Source: Parabacteroides distasonis ATCC 8503 (GTDB taxonomy: Bacteria > Bacteroidota > Bacteroidia > Bacteroidales > Tannerellaceae). From it: a stretch of DNA of 64,000 nucleotides. The stretch covers positions 3,846,501 through 3,910,500 of the forward strand of contig NC_009615.1 in assembly GCF_000012845.1 (NCBI RefSeq). Direction: 5' to 3'. Within the stretch, counting starts at the first letter, position 1; each line of letters starts with the position of its first letter. The translations under genes and the position numbers were made by a program. Shown in pieces: positions 54,355-63,724 of this stretch. The notes beneath the pieces are model-generated. The model worked only from the letters and a program-made list of their open reading frames with translations. It was not told where the DNA came from and did not search any database.

Positions 54355-55503
54355 CTAAGGAAGTAAGGCTGTTAGTTTCTCCAGCTGCGTCTTTAACTCT
54401 TCTTGGGTTGCCTTATCGGTTTCTGTCCGGTAGGCCGCCTGTAAGTTGGGTAAGAATGGTAAGTAATGGGTATCCGCTATATACCGGGCTGCCCGGATAC
54501 GGACGGCGGGTGAAGCGTCATAAAGCAATCCTTGTACCCATCGTTTGGCGTCCCATGAATGATGTGCTTCCAGCCAATCCAAGGCGGCAACCTTTTGCTC
54601 GCTTTCTCCGCTTAAAAGGATTTGAAAGGCTTTTTCTTCCTGCTTTAAATCATCGGTAGCCATTAATGATTCATGATTGAACAGGTCTGGACGTACGGCG
54701 GAGGATTGATAAGGGATAAAAGGCTTATTCAAGGTCCAACGTACCATCCGGGGGATCATCCACATCATGCCGGGAGTACCTTCGGGGTGGGCGATGGAAC
54801 TAAAAACACGCCCTTTCCCGTAGTTATTGGCTACGAAGAATGGCTTACCGTTTGTCATATTAGCCGGGGCGTTTCCTTCCTCATGCACATCGCTTTCCAT
54901 GATGGCAAGCGTGTTGCTTTGGATCGTATCAACCGGATTGTTTATAAATACCGGTCCCTCATAGTAAATGACGAAACTCGTATCGCGGTCGGCTAATTCG
55001 GGGAATATCTTCTTACCCTCCTCGCATAAGGTGAATTTCGCTAATCCATGCCCTCGGTTGTCATGCTCGATGTCGATCGCTTGCTGTCCATTTAGCTGTA
55101 TACAGGTGTAATCGGGAGTATTCGAGAATAGATAGGCTCCGGCACAGATCCCGACAGCCCCTTTACCTTTAGCGATGAAGTCCTTGATACGTTGTTGATT
55201 TAAGGTCCCTAGGTTTAAGTACTGACTTTTGCCACTTCCTCCCGGGATAATAATAGCGTCGATCGAATCGAGCGCATTATTGGCTATATCTGCTGTAGTA
55301 ATGGTACGTACCTCCATTTCCGGGTCCAGCCGGATAGCGGCGACAGTTTCCCAAATACAGGTCTGTGCTCCTCCATGCCCATCGAATACACCCACCTTTA
55401 TCGGTTGAGTACTAATCTCTTTTTTCGTGCTCTTGTTTTCCGGCACTGAGCACTGAACGCATAAAGCCAGATAGGCAAGAAATAAGATGGCGGTCGTTTT
55501 CAT
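54355..55503 (-). CDS. Lipoprotein with class I glutamine-amidotransferase-like (BPL_N) domain
   Basis: The 382-residue protein has a lipoprotein signal ('LAYLALCVQCSV'), then a flavodoxin-like amidotransferase fold with 'KVGVFDGHGGAQTCIWETVAAI', 'AIIIPGGSGKSQYLNLG' and the nucleophile-type 'GAVGICAGAYLFS'. Residues after about 280 look like HEAT-type helices ('LDWLEAHHSWDAKRWVQGLLYDASPAVRIRAARYI'). BPL_N proteins resemble the N-terminal domain of biotin-protein ligase; being secreted, this one must act in the envelope on an unknown substrate. Confidence 0.85.
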   Translation of the reverse strand: MKTTAILFLAYLALCVQCSVPENKSTKKEISTQPIKVGVFDGHGGAQTCIWETVAAIRLDPEMEVRTITTADIANNALDSIDAIIIPGGSGKSQYLNLGTLNQQRIKDFIAKGKGAVGICAGAYLFSNTPDYTCIQLNGQQAIDIEHDNRGHGLAKFTLCEEGKKIFPELADRDTSFVIYYEGPVFINNPVDTIQSNTLAIMESDVHEEGNAPANMTNGKPFFVANNYGKGRVFSSIAHPEGTPGMMWMIPRMVRWTLNKPFIPYQSSAVRPDLFNHESLMATDDLKQEEKAFQILLSGESEQKVAALDWLEAHHSWDAKRWVQGLLYDASPAVRIRAARYIADTHYLPFLPNLQAAYRTETDKATQEELKTQLEKLTALLP

Positions 55504-55524
55504 TTTACGGAGGATTTTAGGTTG

Positions 55525-56724
55525 TTATTGTTCTCGGGTATAAATCCACTTATCAACTGTATTCTTACTTTTATACCATTGTACATGTTTGCTATCTCCA
55601 CTTACCCATTTCAATAGATCCGGATAGGCATCACCAATAAAAGCATGTTCCACAGGGTATTTGAAATCATCCGGTATCATTAAGGCCCATATGCAATTAT
55701 CATTTGAGTAATAACGGTATCTGACCCCTTTGGGGGTATAGCTATAATTACGTTGGTGGATTTCCGTGCGTAAGACCTCTCCTTCCCGCTTTAATACGGT
55801 CGTGAAAAGATCGATGTCATCAATGGTCAAATCTTTTAAGGCACCGGCTGCGAACGAAAAGGTGATCAAACGTTCTTGCTTTCCCCTATATGGAAGGTCA
55901 TTATCTGTATTAATCATTTCATGAAAAGAGAATAATCCATGTATATCATCCGATAGGGCATAAACCGGAGTCTCGGTTTCCGATTCTGGAGTCGTGGTCC
56001 AGCCATTTAACTCGGCTTTTTGGATGTCTTTGGACTTTATGCCGGGGAGATGGATGAAAGCTCCGGCCCGCTTAGTTCCGCCTAATGCACGGAAAGTCAG
56101 TTTTATATTGGCGAATTGTACATAATCGTCTTTCATGGAAGTTTCCATCTGGACTTTTATCACGGCATCATTAAAATCATAATCTCCGTAATTAGGGAAA
56201 GAGTCTTCTATTATAAATGTATAGGTGGAAGACACGCTTCGGGTCGGGGTACGGCTAACCGGAGTAGCGGTTGTTTCCTGCGATACGGCTAACGAATCGA
56301 AAGCACAGACATTATCATTACCCGGTGTTAAGGTGACAGGAGCGGTAACTTGATATCCGGTAGGGGTCGTCAATTTTATGTAAACTTGATCCGACTCTCC
56401 CTTTGGATAGATAATTTTCTTATCGAAAAGCGTTTTCTTTGAGCAAACCCCGGTAGCGAGAAGATTCGCATCTTGATCTTCCGGACTTTTATCAAATACT
56501 TCTACCAGATAATTATAGGTGCCATCATAGGGGTCGAAAGATTGTACGGTAAGGTGGGATATTTGTATCATCGACCAATCGAAATTAGAGGAAATTGTTA
56601 CCTTTGAGAATGGATTAGTACCTTCTCCCGGAATTTTATCGGAAGGATCATATACATCCTTTGTACATCCTGAGAATAGGATAAAAAGAAAGGATGTGAT
56701 AAATAGTTTCATTATTTGTCGCAT
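55525..56724 (-). CDS. LruC domain-containing lipoprotein (DUF4842-like)
   Basis: The 399-residue protein has a lipoprotein signal ('LFILFSGCTKD'). Its middle shows the LruC signature 'FIIEDSFPNYGDYDFNDAVIKVQ', followed by the beta-sandwich C-terminal half ('FRALGGTKRAGAFIHLPGI', 'ALMIPDDFKYPVEHAFI'). The family is secreted or surface-anchored and of unknown role, first seen in Leptospira and in gut Bacteroides. It lies 21 bp upstream of the BPL_N gene on the same strand, so the two are probably cotranscribed. Confidence 0.85.
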   Translation of the reverse strand: MRQIMKLFITSFLFILFSGCTKDVYDPSDKIPGEGTNPFSKVTISSNFDWSMIQISHLTVQSFDPYDGTYNYLVEVFDKSPEDQDANLLATGVCSKKTLFDKKIIYPKGESDQVYIKLTTPTGYQVTAPVTLTPGNDNVCAFDSLAVSQETTATPVSRTPTRSVSSTYTFIIEDSFPNYGDYDFNDAVIKVQMETSMKDDYVQFANIKLTFRALGGTKRAGAFIHLPGIKSKDIQKAELNGWTTTPESETETPVYALSDDIHGLFSFHEMINTDNDLPYRGKQERLITFSFAAGALKDLTIDDIDLFTTVLKREGEVLRTEIHQRNYSYTPKGVRYRYYSNDNCIWALMIPDDFKYPVEHAFIGDAYPDLLKWVSGDSKHVQWYKSKNTVDKWIYTREQ

Positions 56725-56911
56725 GTCAAGAAATCAATTTGCATTCTGCCTTTGCAAAAGTAAGAATATATTTATTAATCAATAGATTTTTAATTTATTA
56801 AAAAAGCGGTGTCTAAAGTTTTCTTTTGAAAGTTACATCCGGCTGGTGGTAAATAATAGATATTTAAAAATCGGGGGAACTTACGATTTGGTTTACAATA
56901 TATCAGTAAAC

Positions 56912-57031
56912 ATGGGAGAATCGAAGGGAATGAAGGTCTTGAATGTGTTAAATATTGTGATATTACTAACGATTTGTCACTTTGCTTTTGGTGATTGTCG
57001 GGAAACTTCCTTACTTCGCGGTACAAAATGA
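56912..57031 (+). CDS. Possible short membrane peptide (uncertain)
   Basis: An in-frame ATG at 56912 gives about 39 residues containing one hydrophobic stretch ('LNVLNIVILLTICHFAFG') that could be a signal peptide. It ends 25 bp before the DUF3836 gene. The length and lack of a known family leave it uncertain. Confidence 0.2.
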   Translation: MGESKGMKVLNVLNIVILLTICHFAFGDCRETSLLRGTK

Positions 57032-57056
57032 TAGTAACCTTATAAATTAAAATAGT

Positions 57057-57467
57057 ATGAAGACATCAGTTTGGGGTAAAAGTATTCTTGCGCTTGTTTT
57101 TACTTTCATGTGTAGTTTAGCGATAAGCGCAGCGTCTCCTAAAGATTATCTATATGATACAAAAGAGGAGAATGGTAAGATTATCTCTAAAGTGGTATTC
57201 TTACAGGAAAACGGACTGTTGAACAAACAGGTAAGATATGAGTTCCAGTACAACGAGAACGGCAAGGTTTCCGAGAAGAAAGCGTTTCGTTGGGATCGGA
57301 CAAACGATGAATGGGTTCCATTCTATCAGATCACTTATCAATATGATGATCAAAGTGGAGAGATAAAGACAAATTACGGTATGTGGGATAAGAAAAAGAA
57401 AAACTTTAGCTTAAATGTCCAGAACATGATTATCCCGAGTACTAATTACGAAGAAATTTTCTCATAA
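57057..57467 (+). CDS. DUF3836-type secreted protein
   Basis: The 136-residue protein has a signal peptide ('LALVFTFMCSLAISAAS'). Repeats like 'YEFQYNENGKVSEKKAFRWDRTNDEWVPFYQITYQYDDQSGEIKTNYG' follow, which suit the small Bacteroides DUF3836 family. It resembles the truncated frame at 25041. Function is unknown. Confidence 0.75.
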   Translation: MKTSVWGKSILALVFTFMCSLAISAASPKDYLYDTKEENGKIISKVVFLQENGLLNKQVRYEFQYNENGKVSEKKAFRWDRTNDEWVPFYQITYQYDDQSGEIKTNYGMWDKKKKNFSLNVQNMIIPSTNYEEIFS

Positions 57468-58461
57468 TACATACTTTAAATTCTTATCTTGTTGACAGAT
57501 TGATTTGAAAGACAAACGCTTATAGAAGTTTTAAAAAGTTTCGGGTAACGATTTGGAGATTGTGCTAATTTCAGTATTTTACAGTCTCATACTCGTGAAA
57601 CAACTATTCTTTAAACAAAGGTAAGAACATTTTTTGATTAAAGAAAAAATCTCGAAGGAAAAATAAAAAATGTTTGGGAAGAGGATTGGAAAAAATTCAA
57701 GAAAGGGAGGTTGAGGGATTAAGTGAGGGAAATTGCATAATCAATTTGTGGTTACCGAAAAAAGGTATATTCGGAATGCCTACATATTGCTTCTACCAGC
57801 GATTGCACGACCAGTAATTATATTAAAAAATTACCCCAATCAAGAAGAATTTTACGTTTCTCGGTTGGGGTATAAAGGTTATTTGAATTGTAACCATACC
57901 TCATATATTCAAGCTGGCTTCATTCAAAAGAAAGTCGAAGATGTTTATTATTATTCCTCCATTATTTTGACAGACAAAAGTCAGGGCACTGATAATAATT
58001 ATCTTTTGAGAACCGTTATTTATATGCAGTGACGATTTCATTCCAAATTGCGAAACTCGGTTACAACACCTTTTAAAGGTGTCTGGAATTACTACCAGTT
58101 ATGTACATATCCAAATCCTGATTATTCAGAAAACTCATTGGTGGAATTAAAAATTATTCATAGTGCTGATTATTAGCTTATTAACAACTTTTGCTACCCT
58201 ATCATTGGAAGGATTGGTTATCCCATGTGTTATCTCAACCTGGTTTGATAGAGGATGATAGTGCAGGTATTGTAGGATTTCATCTTCAATAGTCATGTTC
58301 TTTTATCGGGACAAGTTAGTCTGATATTTATGCTTTTGTTTATCGTTCTGTCCCGATAGAGATTATTTTGGGGAGAACAAGAAACGCTATCCGGAAATAG
58401 AAGTTTAGAATGAACGGCCATTATGTTTTTTTTAAAACTGATAAAATAGGTTGATAGAATA
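57468..58461. other. 994-bp AT-rich gap at the edge of the polysaccharide locus
   Basis: The stretch has a lower GC content than the flanking genes. It contains a 99-codon plus-strand frame (57733-58032) with no family I know and no clear SD, a 49-codon minus-strand frame with an HTH look (58147-58296), and a 10-bp inverted repeat (58304-58313 with 58349-58358) just upstream of that frame. I regard it as decayed or foreign DNA. Confidence 0.5.
58147..58296 (-). CDS. Possible 49-residue winged-helix-like fragment
   Basis: Starting at ATG 58294-58296 the frame reads 'MTIEDEILQYLHYHPLSNQV', then 'EITHGITNPSNDRVAKVVNKLI', and ends soon after. This has the spacing of a winged helix-turn-helix start, but the wing and everything after it are missing. 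It is probably a truncated remnant, or a small regulator. Confidence 0.3.
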   Translation of the reverse strand: MTIEDEILQYLHYHPLSNQVEITHGITNPSNDRVAKVVNKLIISTMNNF

Positions 58462-60531
58462 TCATTCATTCCAAAAACTCTTAAAACTTATCGGCACGGC
58501 ATTAGGTTCAAACTCAATATCACATGACTTGCTTTGGCACTTAAAAATATCATAAATGCTTTTCCCTTCCGTATTTTCTATTTTGATTCCCTCTTTCAGG
58601 ATATGGCTGGGAAATATTATGCCGGAATATTTCTCCACATAAATGGACAATGACTGACCAGTATCATCCATCTCATTCCGCTCCATACATATGACATTGT
58701 CTGACAGAGACCTTAAACATTTTGCCAATCCTGCGTGCTTGTCACACAATATAACCAAATCTAGACTTTTCTTTTGGCAATAGTTCTTGATTGCGCTTAA
58801 GAACAAATCATTGTCTTTCAACAGGGGAAAGCTGTAATCTATTTTTTGCAGGTCGTCAATGATAATCCGACCTATCTTTTTATCGGCATTCTTGTCAAAG
58901 CAAATATTCAGCTGCTCATTCAAATAGTACAGCAACTCATCTGTTGATATGCAGCCCATATTGATATTGAAGGAATGCATCTTGGAATAGCATTTTTCAC
59001 ATTCTGACAATTTGCAATGCCGCGAACAATTTGCTGTGCATAAATATTCGTTCATATCATTAGTATAAGCTGTGTCCGTGCCTTTTTCTTTTCCATTATT
59101 TGTGTTATCCAAACAAGGGACAGGTGTATTTTCCATAGAATTCCATGCCGGACATACCAAATGCTGCCTAAGATTGTCAATCAATCTGTCAAAAGTCAAA
59201 AACAATGTATGGATACCTTGTTTTGCCGCGCAGAAACAGCTTCCTGCCGCCAAATAGAATTTAAAGGAGTTCGGAGAACCGATTATTGCAATTATTTTTC
59301 CGGATGTAGTCCCATTTTTATAACCAAAAAGTTCTTGCAAGGCTTCTTTTACCGTGGTTGTTTTCTTTTTAGTATAGCCAAAATATAGGTTTCGGAGTAC
59401 ATCCATGGCCGAATTTTCAGACTTTTTATACTCCTCATATTCTTTCAGCTTCCCTTTGTTCTTGACATCATCGGAAACGTTTGCATTTACATGGCGCAAA
59501 TAATGGTTTTCTAAAATGCCCTGTTGGGTCAGAATCTTGGCTTGCGGCAAATACCGTTTTTGTTGCAGCAGAAGATGGGAACTAGGATACACCTCTATTC
59601 CGTAATCTCTCTTCTTGTATTCATGCCACCCGTATGCGCACAATTGGAACACGCTCTTGCTTATGCGGAGAGCATGGGATGTATAATTTTCCTTATTGTT
59701 CTCTATGCGGCCAAGCTCAATCAGGATGTCTGCACTGATCTTTAATTTTTCATCCAAGTCATCAATTACGATAATAGTGACAAGCGCGCTTTTTCTCAGT
59801 ATATGTTCAAAAGGCGTCAGCTCAAAACTTTTTAGGTCGCTGTCGTTGATTTTGGTCAATCCGTCTATGACAATGCAGGAAGATGGCATCGATTTGTTCT
59901 TGGTGTTCTCTTCCGCCCCCCTTTGTATATGTGAAAGGATTTTGCTGAATGTGTGAGATGGAGTTGTCACATATTTATATTCCATTTCATTTCTGGAATC
60001 TTTATTTTCATTTTCTATAGGAATATGTCCATTGAATCGAACCTCAAAAAAGTCATTTCTAAAATCGAAGTTTCCATCAGACGAGAATACATTTGAGATT
60101 TTCTGATAATCGGATATCTTATCATATCGGCGAGTAAATAGTATATTTGCCTGCGAATCTATGGATTGGGCTGTTCTGAAATGCAATGAATTGGTTCGGA
60201 TGTTGTAAAATACGATACCTCCAGATATATATGAATCTATCTTGCTTTGCAAATTTTCAGGAAATGGTGGCGGAGTATTGGAGTGCGATGCTCCCGCACG
60301 AATTTTGCCCGTGTCAAATATCGCATCGGCAAACCGGCTGCCAGTCCAGTCGTTGTTTAAGCTGCTTGTCCTGACCATCCTGTCAATACACTTGGAGATA
60401 ATGAAGTCCAAAAGCATATCGTTCATCTGGTCTGTGTTCTTGTCCAATGAATAGAATGCGGGAACTTGCGGCTTAAATTCCAAATTGTTCAATGATTTGG
60501 CGATACCATGCATCATTTGCATCGCAAACAA
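58462..60531 (-). pseudogene. Double KaiC/RecA-like ATPase, 5'-truncated, with Cys-rich insert
   Basis: Numbering is for the 724-codon frame that is open from 60636, but only from residue 36 (60531) does it read like a protein. The earlier part is the out-of-frame SIR2 sequence. The first RecA/KaiC-like domain begins 'LFAMQMMHGIAKS', which normally follows a Walker A motif that is missing here. Its Walker B is 'CIVIDGLTKI' (about 254), with 'LRKSALVTIIVIDDLD' and 'SADILIELG' as in KaiC. A second domain has a degenerate Walker A 'GSPNSFK' (453-459), a Walker B 'RIIIDDL' (590-596) and, between them, a cluster of Cys (C533, C537, C541, C546, C549) that may bind zinc. It probably worked with the SIR2 protein. 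Confidence 0.65.
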
Positions 60532-61450
60532 GGGTGAAATGGCATAGAAAATGCAATTGGGTGGCGGTTTGCCAAGAGTAGACATTGCGTACATTATCAT
60601 AATACTCTTCCATCGAAAGGACGATTTCGTTCCCATCGCTCAGAAACGGCTCGTTGAAAGGAGGAAGGTAACCATGTATATGATATATCGGTAGGATATT
60701 GTCCGCTTGTTGAGAATTGTTAAAATTCCCATATACTTCCTCAATCCTGACTCCGTTTTTCCATCGTTTGTTCCCCATTAACATCTCTTGCTCCTTCTCA
60801 GAAAAAAAAATGTCTTTATTCTCATACAGGACTTCGACAGCCATGGTAAGGAATTTATCATAATTGTAGGTTACAACAGCCACGAGAGGGTCGTACAGTA
60901 ATATGAACCGGGCAAGCTGGTATAATGAGTTCAAGGAAGGAGCACCTTCTTTTGATTCTTTTCCTGGGCCATAATGCTCTAAAAAGATTTCAGTCATCTT
61001 GTCCTTGTCGCAATACCGGTACAATTGATGGCGGATCGTATGGATGTAATTTTTACCCAAAATGGATTTGATGATGGAAGCCCGCACCAAGGACGTGAAC
61101 TCTCCTTCAACGGTAGTGTGTAATGTTTCCCAAAGGGATTGCTCTTCTTCAGTTCTTAGACCGATTCTTTGTGAGGAACATAACAGGTTTTCCAAACGTT
61201 CCTTCTCTTTAGTCGTATATCTTTTCTCGGCAGACAATATGGACAAAGCGTCTTTGAGCATCATGTTTAGCAGCCCGTTCCAACTGATATCAATGCTGCT
61301 GTCGCTCCCTAAATTGATTCCGGCACCTACAAACAGGACAATCTTTTTTTTGTCCTTCAGTTCCTGTCTTAAGGCTTCGATATTCGCCTGATAAGTATCG
61401 TGTTCGAATATCAGGTGTTTGGATTTGTCTATCTGTCGTTCCATATCCAT
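60473..61450 (-). CDS. SIR2-like domain protein, C-terminally disrupted
   Basis: The 325-residue frame starts at ATG 61448-61450 (or 61442-61444), inside the end of manC. It has the NAD-binding SIR2_2-type motifs 'VLFVGAGINLG' (38-48), 'VTYNYDKFL' (193-201), 'YHIHGYLPP' (256-264) and 'VLSMEEYYDNVRNVYSWQTATQLHFL'. The domain should continue after 'CHFT' (T306) with an FIGxSxxDxN-type strand, but instead a one-base shift at 60532 leads into the ATPase frame, and this frame ends 19 codons later. SIR2 domains in defence systems deplete NAD+. The gene is probably non-functional in this state. Confidence 0.75.
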   Translation of the reverse strand: MDMERQIDKSKHLIFEHDTYQANIEALRQELKDKKKIVLFVGAGINLGSDSSIDISWNGLLNMMLKDALSILSAEKRYTTKEKERLENLLCSSQRIGLRTEEEQSLWETLHTTVEGEFTSLVRASIIKSILGKNYIHTIRHQLYRYCDKDKMTEIFLEHYGPGKESKEGAPSLNSLYQLARFILLYDPLVAVVTYNYDKFLTMAVEVLYENKDIFFSEKEQEMLMGNKRWKNGVRIEEVYGNFNNSQQADNILPIYHIHGYLPPFNEPFLSDGNEIVLSMEEYYDNVRNVYSWQTATQLHFLCHFTLVCDANDAWYRQIIEQFGI

Positions 61451-62778
61451 TCAAAACGTTCTACATCTGATTCCACAAGTAGCTCTCCTGACTGTACCTC
61501 GATGAATGTCAAGTCGGAGATAGCCCTAACTGTATGTTTAACACCTTTCTTGATCGTAACCGTATCGCCTCTGCTAACAACCGACCTGATATCATCGAGT
61601 ACCAGTTCTCCCTCGCCGTCGATAAACGTCCAGACTTCATTGCGATGGCGGTGTAGCTGATAGCTGATACCCTTACCGGATTTGATTTTCAGCTGCTTGG
61701 TAAGGGATTTGCAGCCATCGGGGAACTCGGCGGTATCGACAACTTTGTATTCGCCCCAGCGGTGCTCCTCGAACATCGGTCGGCGTTGCAGACAATCGGC
61801 GTAGGTCTTGATGTTTTCGCTCTTGCTCTTGTCCGAGATCAGGATTCCGTCGTTCGATGCCGCAATGACCAGATTCCGTGTGCCAATACACATGATTGGC
61901 AGTCCAAGTTCGTTGATGACGTGGGTATTCTCGGATTCTTCATCCATGATAACATTGCCCATGGTGTGTTCCGATAGTTCATCAGTCAACGTATTCCATG
62001 TACCAAGGTCTTTCCACTCTCCGGCAAAAGGTACGACGGCTACCGACTGTGCCTTTTCGGCGACCTCGTAGTCGAAGCTGATCTTGGGAAACTCCCCGTA
62101 ACGGGAACGGATCTCCGCAAATGTGTCGGCTTCAATGTACCGGGCTACGATATCCGTCATATATCCCAACCTGAAAGCGAATACGCCCCCGTTCCAGAAA
62201 GCACCCTCCGAAATAAGTTTCTCAGCAGTCATCATATCTGGTTTTTCCGTAAAGCGTGATACTTGAAATGTTCCTTTGTTTTGTACATCATTGGCTGGCA
62301 CTACATATCCGTATTTTGCTGACGGATATGTGGGTTTAACTCCCATCAATACCAGTTCGGCTACATTGTTTTTCACTGCATCCGCTATCCTGCGAATCGT
62401 ATCAAAATAACCAGCTTCAGTATAAGGGTCGCAAGGCATGATGATTACAATCTCATCGGTGGAACATTTTCGTTCGTAGGCCAAATACGAGCTTGCGAGA
62501 GCGATAGCTGGGAATGTATCGCGACGCTCCGGTTCCGTAACTACAGGAATCTCTTCTCCAAGCTGGTTGATGATGACATCCCGCTGCAACTGGCTTGTTG
62601 CCACGGTAATCGAATCACAGATGCCGGTTTCCCGTAATTGCCGTACCACCCGTTGCACCATCGACTCTTTCGAGCCATCGGGCGCAGTCAGCAGTTTAAT
62701 GAATTGCTTTGACCGTGTATTATTGGAAAGCGGCCACAGGCGTTTGCCCGAGCCGCCGGATAACAGTATGATTTGCAT
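61429..62778 (-). CDS. manC: Mannose-1-phosphate guanylyltransferase
   Basis: The 449-residue protein has the nucleotidyltransferase motif 'IILLSGGSGKRLWPLSNNTRSKQFIKLL'. Downstream are 'EPERRDTFPAIALASSYLA', 'MPCDPYTEAGYF', 'FTEKPDMMTAEKLI' and 'FWNGGVFAFRLGYM', then a C-terminal cupin ('YQLHRHRNEVWTFIDGEGELVLDD') like type II phosphomannose isomerase domains. It makes GDP-mannose for surface polysaccharide. Its last 22 bases overlap the SIR2 gene start, so the two are translationally coupled or a hybrid junction. It belongs to the same operon as the glycosyltransferases upstream. Confidence 0.93.
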   Translation of the reverse strand: MQIILLSGGSGKRLWPLSNNTRSKQFIKLLTAPDGSKESMVQRVVRQLRETGICDSITVATSQLQRDVIINQLGEEIPVVTEPERRDTFPAIALASSYLAYERKCSTDEIVIIMPCDPYTEAGYFDTIRRIADAVKNNVAELVLMGVKPTYPSAKYGYVVPANDVQNKGTFQVSRFTEKPDMMTAEKLISEGAFWNGGVFAFRLGYMTDIVARYIEADTFAEIRSRYGEFPKISFDYEVAEKAQSVAVVPFAGEWKDLGTWNTLTDELSEHTMGNVIMDEESENTHVINELGLPIMCIGTRNLVIAASNDGILISDKSKSENIKTYADCLQRRPMFEEHRWGEYKVVDTAEFPDGCKSLTKQLKIKSGKGISYQLHRHRNEVWTFIDGEGELVLDDIRSVVSRGDTVTIKKGVKHTVRAISDLTFIEVQSGELLVESDVERFEWIWNDR

Positions 62779-62933
62779 AGATTATGTTCTTTTGTGAGTT
62801 TACATCACGAAGTTTGATTTTGCCTAATTTCGTTTTGTGTAAACGGGTAGGTAATAAATACAACTAACAGAAGGAGATGCGAATAAAAATTCCATTATAT
62901 TCGATTTTTTCTTTGCAAATAATTAATCAATAA

Positions 62934-63713
62934 TTACCTATTGACTAATTTTGTCATGCATTTTTTCAGCAAATAATTTGGTAAAAAAACACATAAAAAT
63001 GTTGCCCATGCCCTAACAGTATTGTATTTAAGAATTTGCTTGTATACTGTTACATTGTAACGAATGAGTTTCATCTTATTATTAGACAGAGAACCTTCCC
63101 TAACTCTATAATATGCCAGTGTGTCTTTTATGCCATATGCTATAGGACATTTTTTCATTAGAAGAATTTTCCATGCCCAATCTTGTCTCTTTCTCAATGT
63201 TGGCATATAAATTTTTCCTATCTGATGTGTATCATAGATACAGGTCAGAAACCCAATATAGTCATTTCGTGTCATTTTTTTATACGAAATTTTGGAGGGA
63301 GCGATGACGATTCCAAAAACTTTGTCATTCTCATTGCATTTCAAGTAAGAAGAATAGCAGATTTCCACCCGATTTTCTACCATGAACCGTAATTGCACTT
63401 CCAATTTTTCCGGTTTCCAACGGTCATCACTATCGCAAAATGCAATGTATCGTCCTTTTGCTTCTTCAATGGATTTATTTCGAGCCACTCCTGCACCTTT
63501 GTTTTCCTCCATAACGAAAAGCTTTATTCGCTGGTCATATGCGGCATATTCCTTTATAATCTCACACGTATTATCTGTAGAACAATCATCAGTAATCAGC
63601 AATTCCCAGTTTGTATAGAACTGACTCACAATCGAATCAATTGTTTTCGCTATGTACTTAGACGAATTGTACGATGGCATTATTATTGATACTAATCCAA
63701 AATCTGTTTCCAT
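62934..63713 (-). CDS. GT2 family glycosyltransferase
   Basis: The start is set at ATG 63713 (METDFGLVSIIMPSYNSS), twelve codons inside the longest frame, which keeps the family N-terminus. It has the GT-A pattern 'VSIIMPSYNSSKYIAKTIDSIVSQ', 'DDCSTDNTCEII', 'GAGVARNKSIEEAKGRYIAFCDSDDRW' with the DxD-like DSDD, and 'LRKRQDWAWKIL'. It would add a sugar to a lipid-linked repeat unit in the cytoplasm. It follows the GT4 gene by 11 bp. Confidence 0.92.
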   Translation of the reverse strand: METDFGLVSIIMPSYNSSKYIAKTIDSIVSQFYTNWELLITDDCSTDNTCEIIKEYAAYDQRIKLFVMEENKGAGVARNKSIEEAKGRYIAFCDSDDRWKPEKLEVQLRFMVENRVEICYSSYLKCNENDKVFGIVIAPSKISYKKMTRNDYIGFLTCIYDTHQIGKIYMPTLRKRQDWAWKILLMKKCPIAYGIKDTLAYYRVREGSLSNNKMKLIRYNVTVYKQILKYNTVRAWATFLCVFLPNYLLKKCMTKLVNR

Positions 63714-63724
63714 ATAAGTAATGT

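Noticed and set aside
57733..58032. 99-codon plus-strand frame in the AT-rich gap
   Set aside because: It has no SD, no known pattern and lies in low-GC DNA where long frames arise by chance; I keep it only as a note in the gap entry.
58304..58358. 10-bp inverted repeat as an IS end pair
   Set aside because: The arms are only 35 bp apart and there is no transposase frame or target-site duplication.
60532..60636. N-terminal 35 residues of the apparent ATPase frame (MGTKSSFRW...)
   Set aside because: They are the SIR2 coding sequence read in another frame, so the open frame does not mark a true start.
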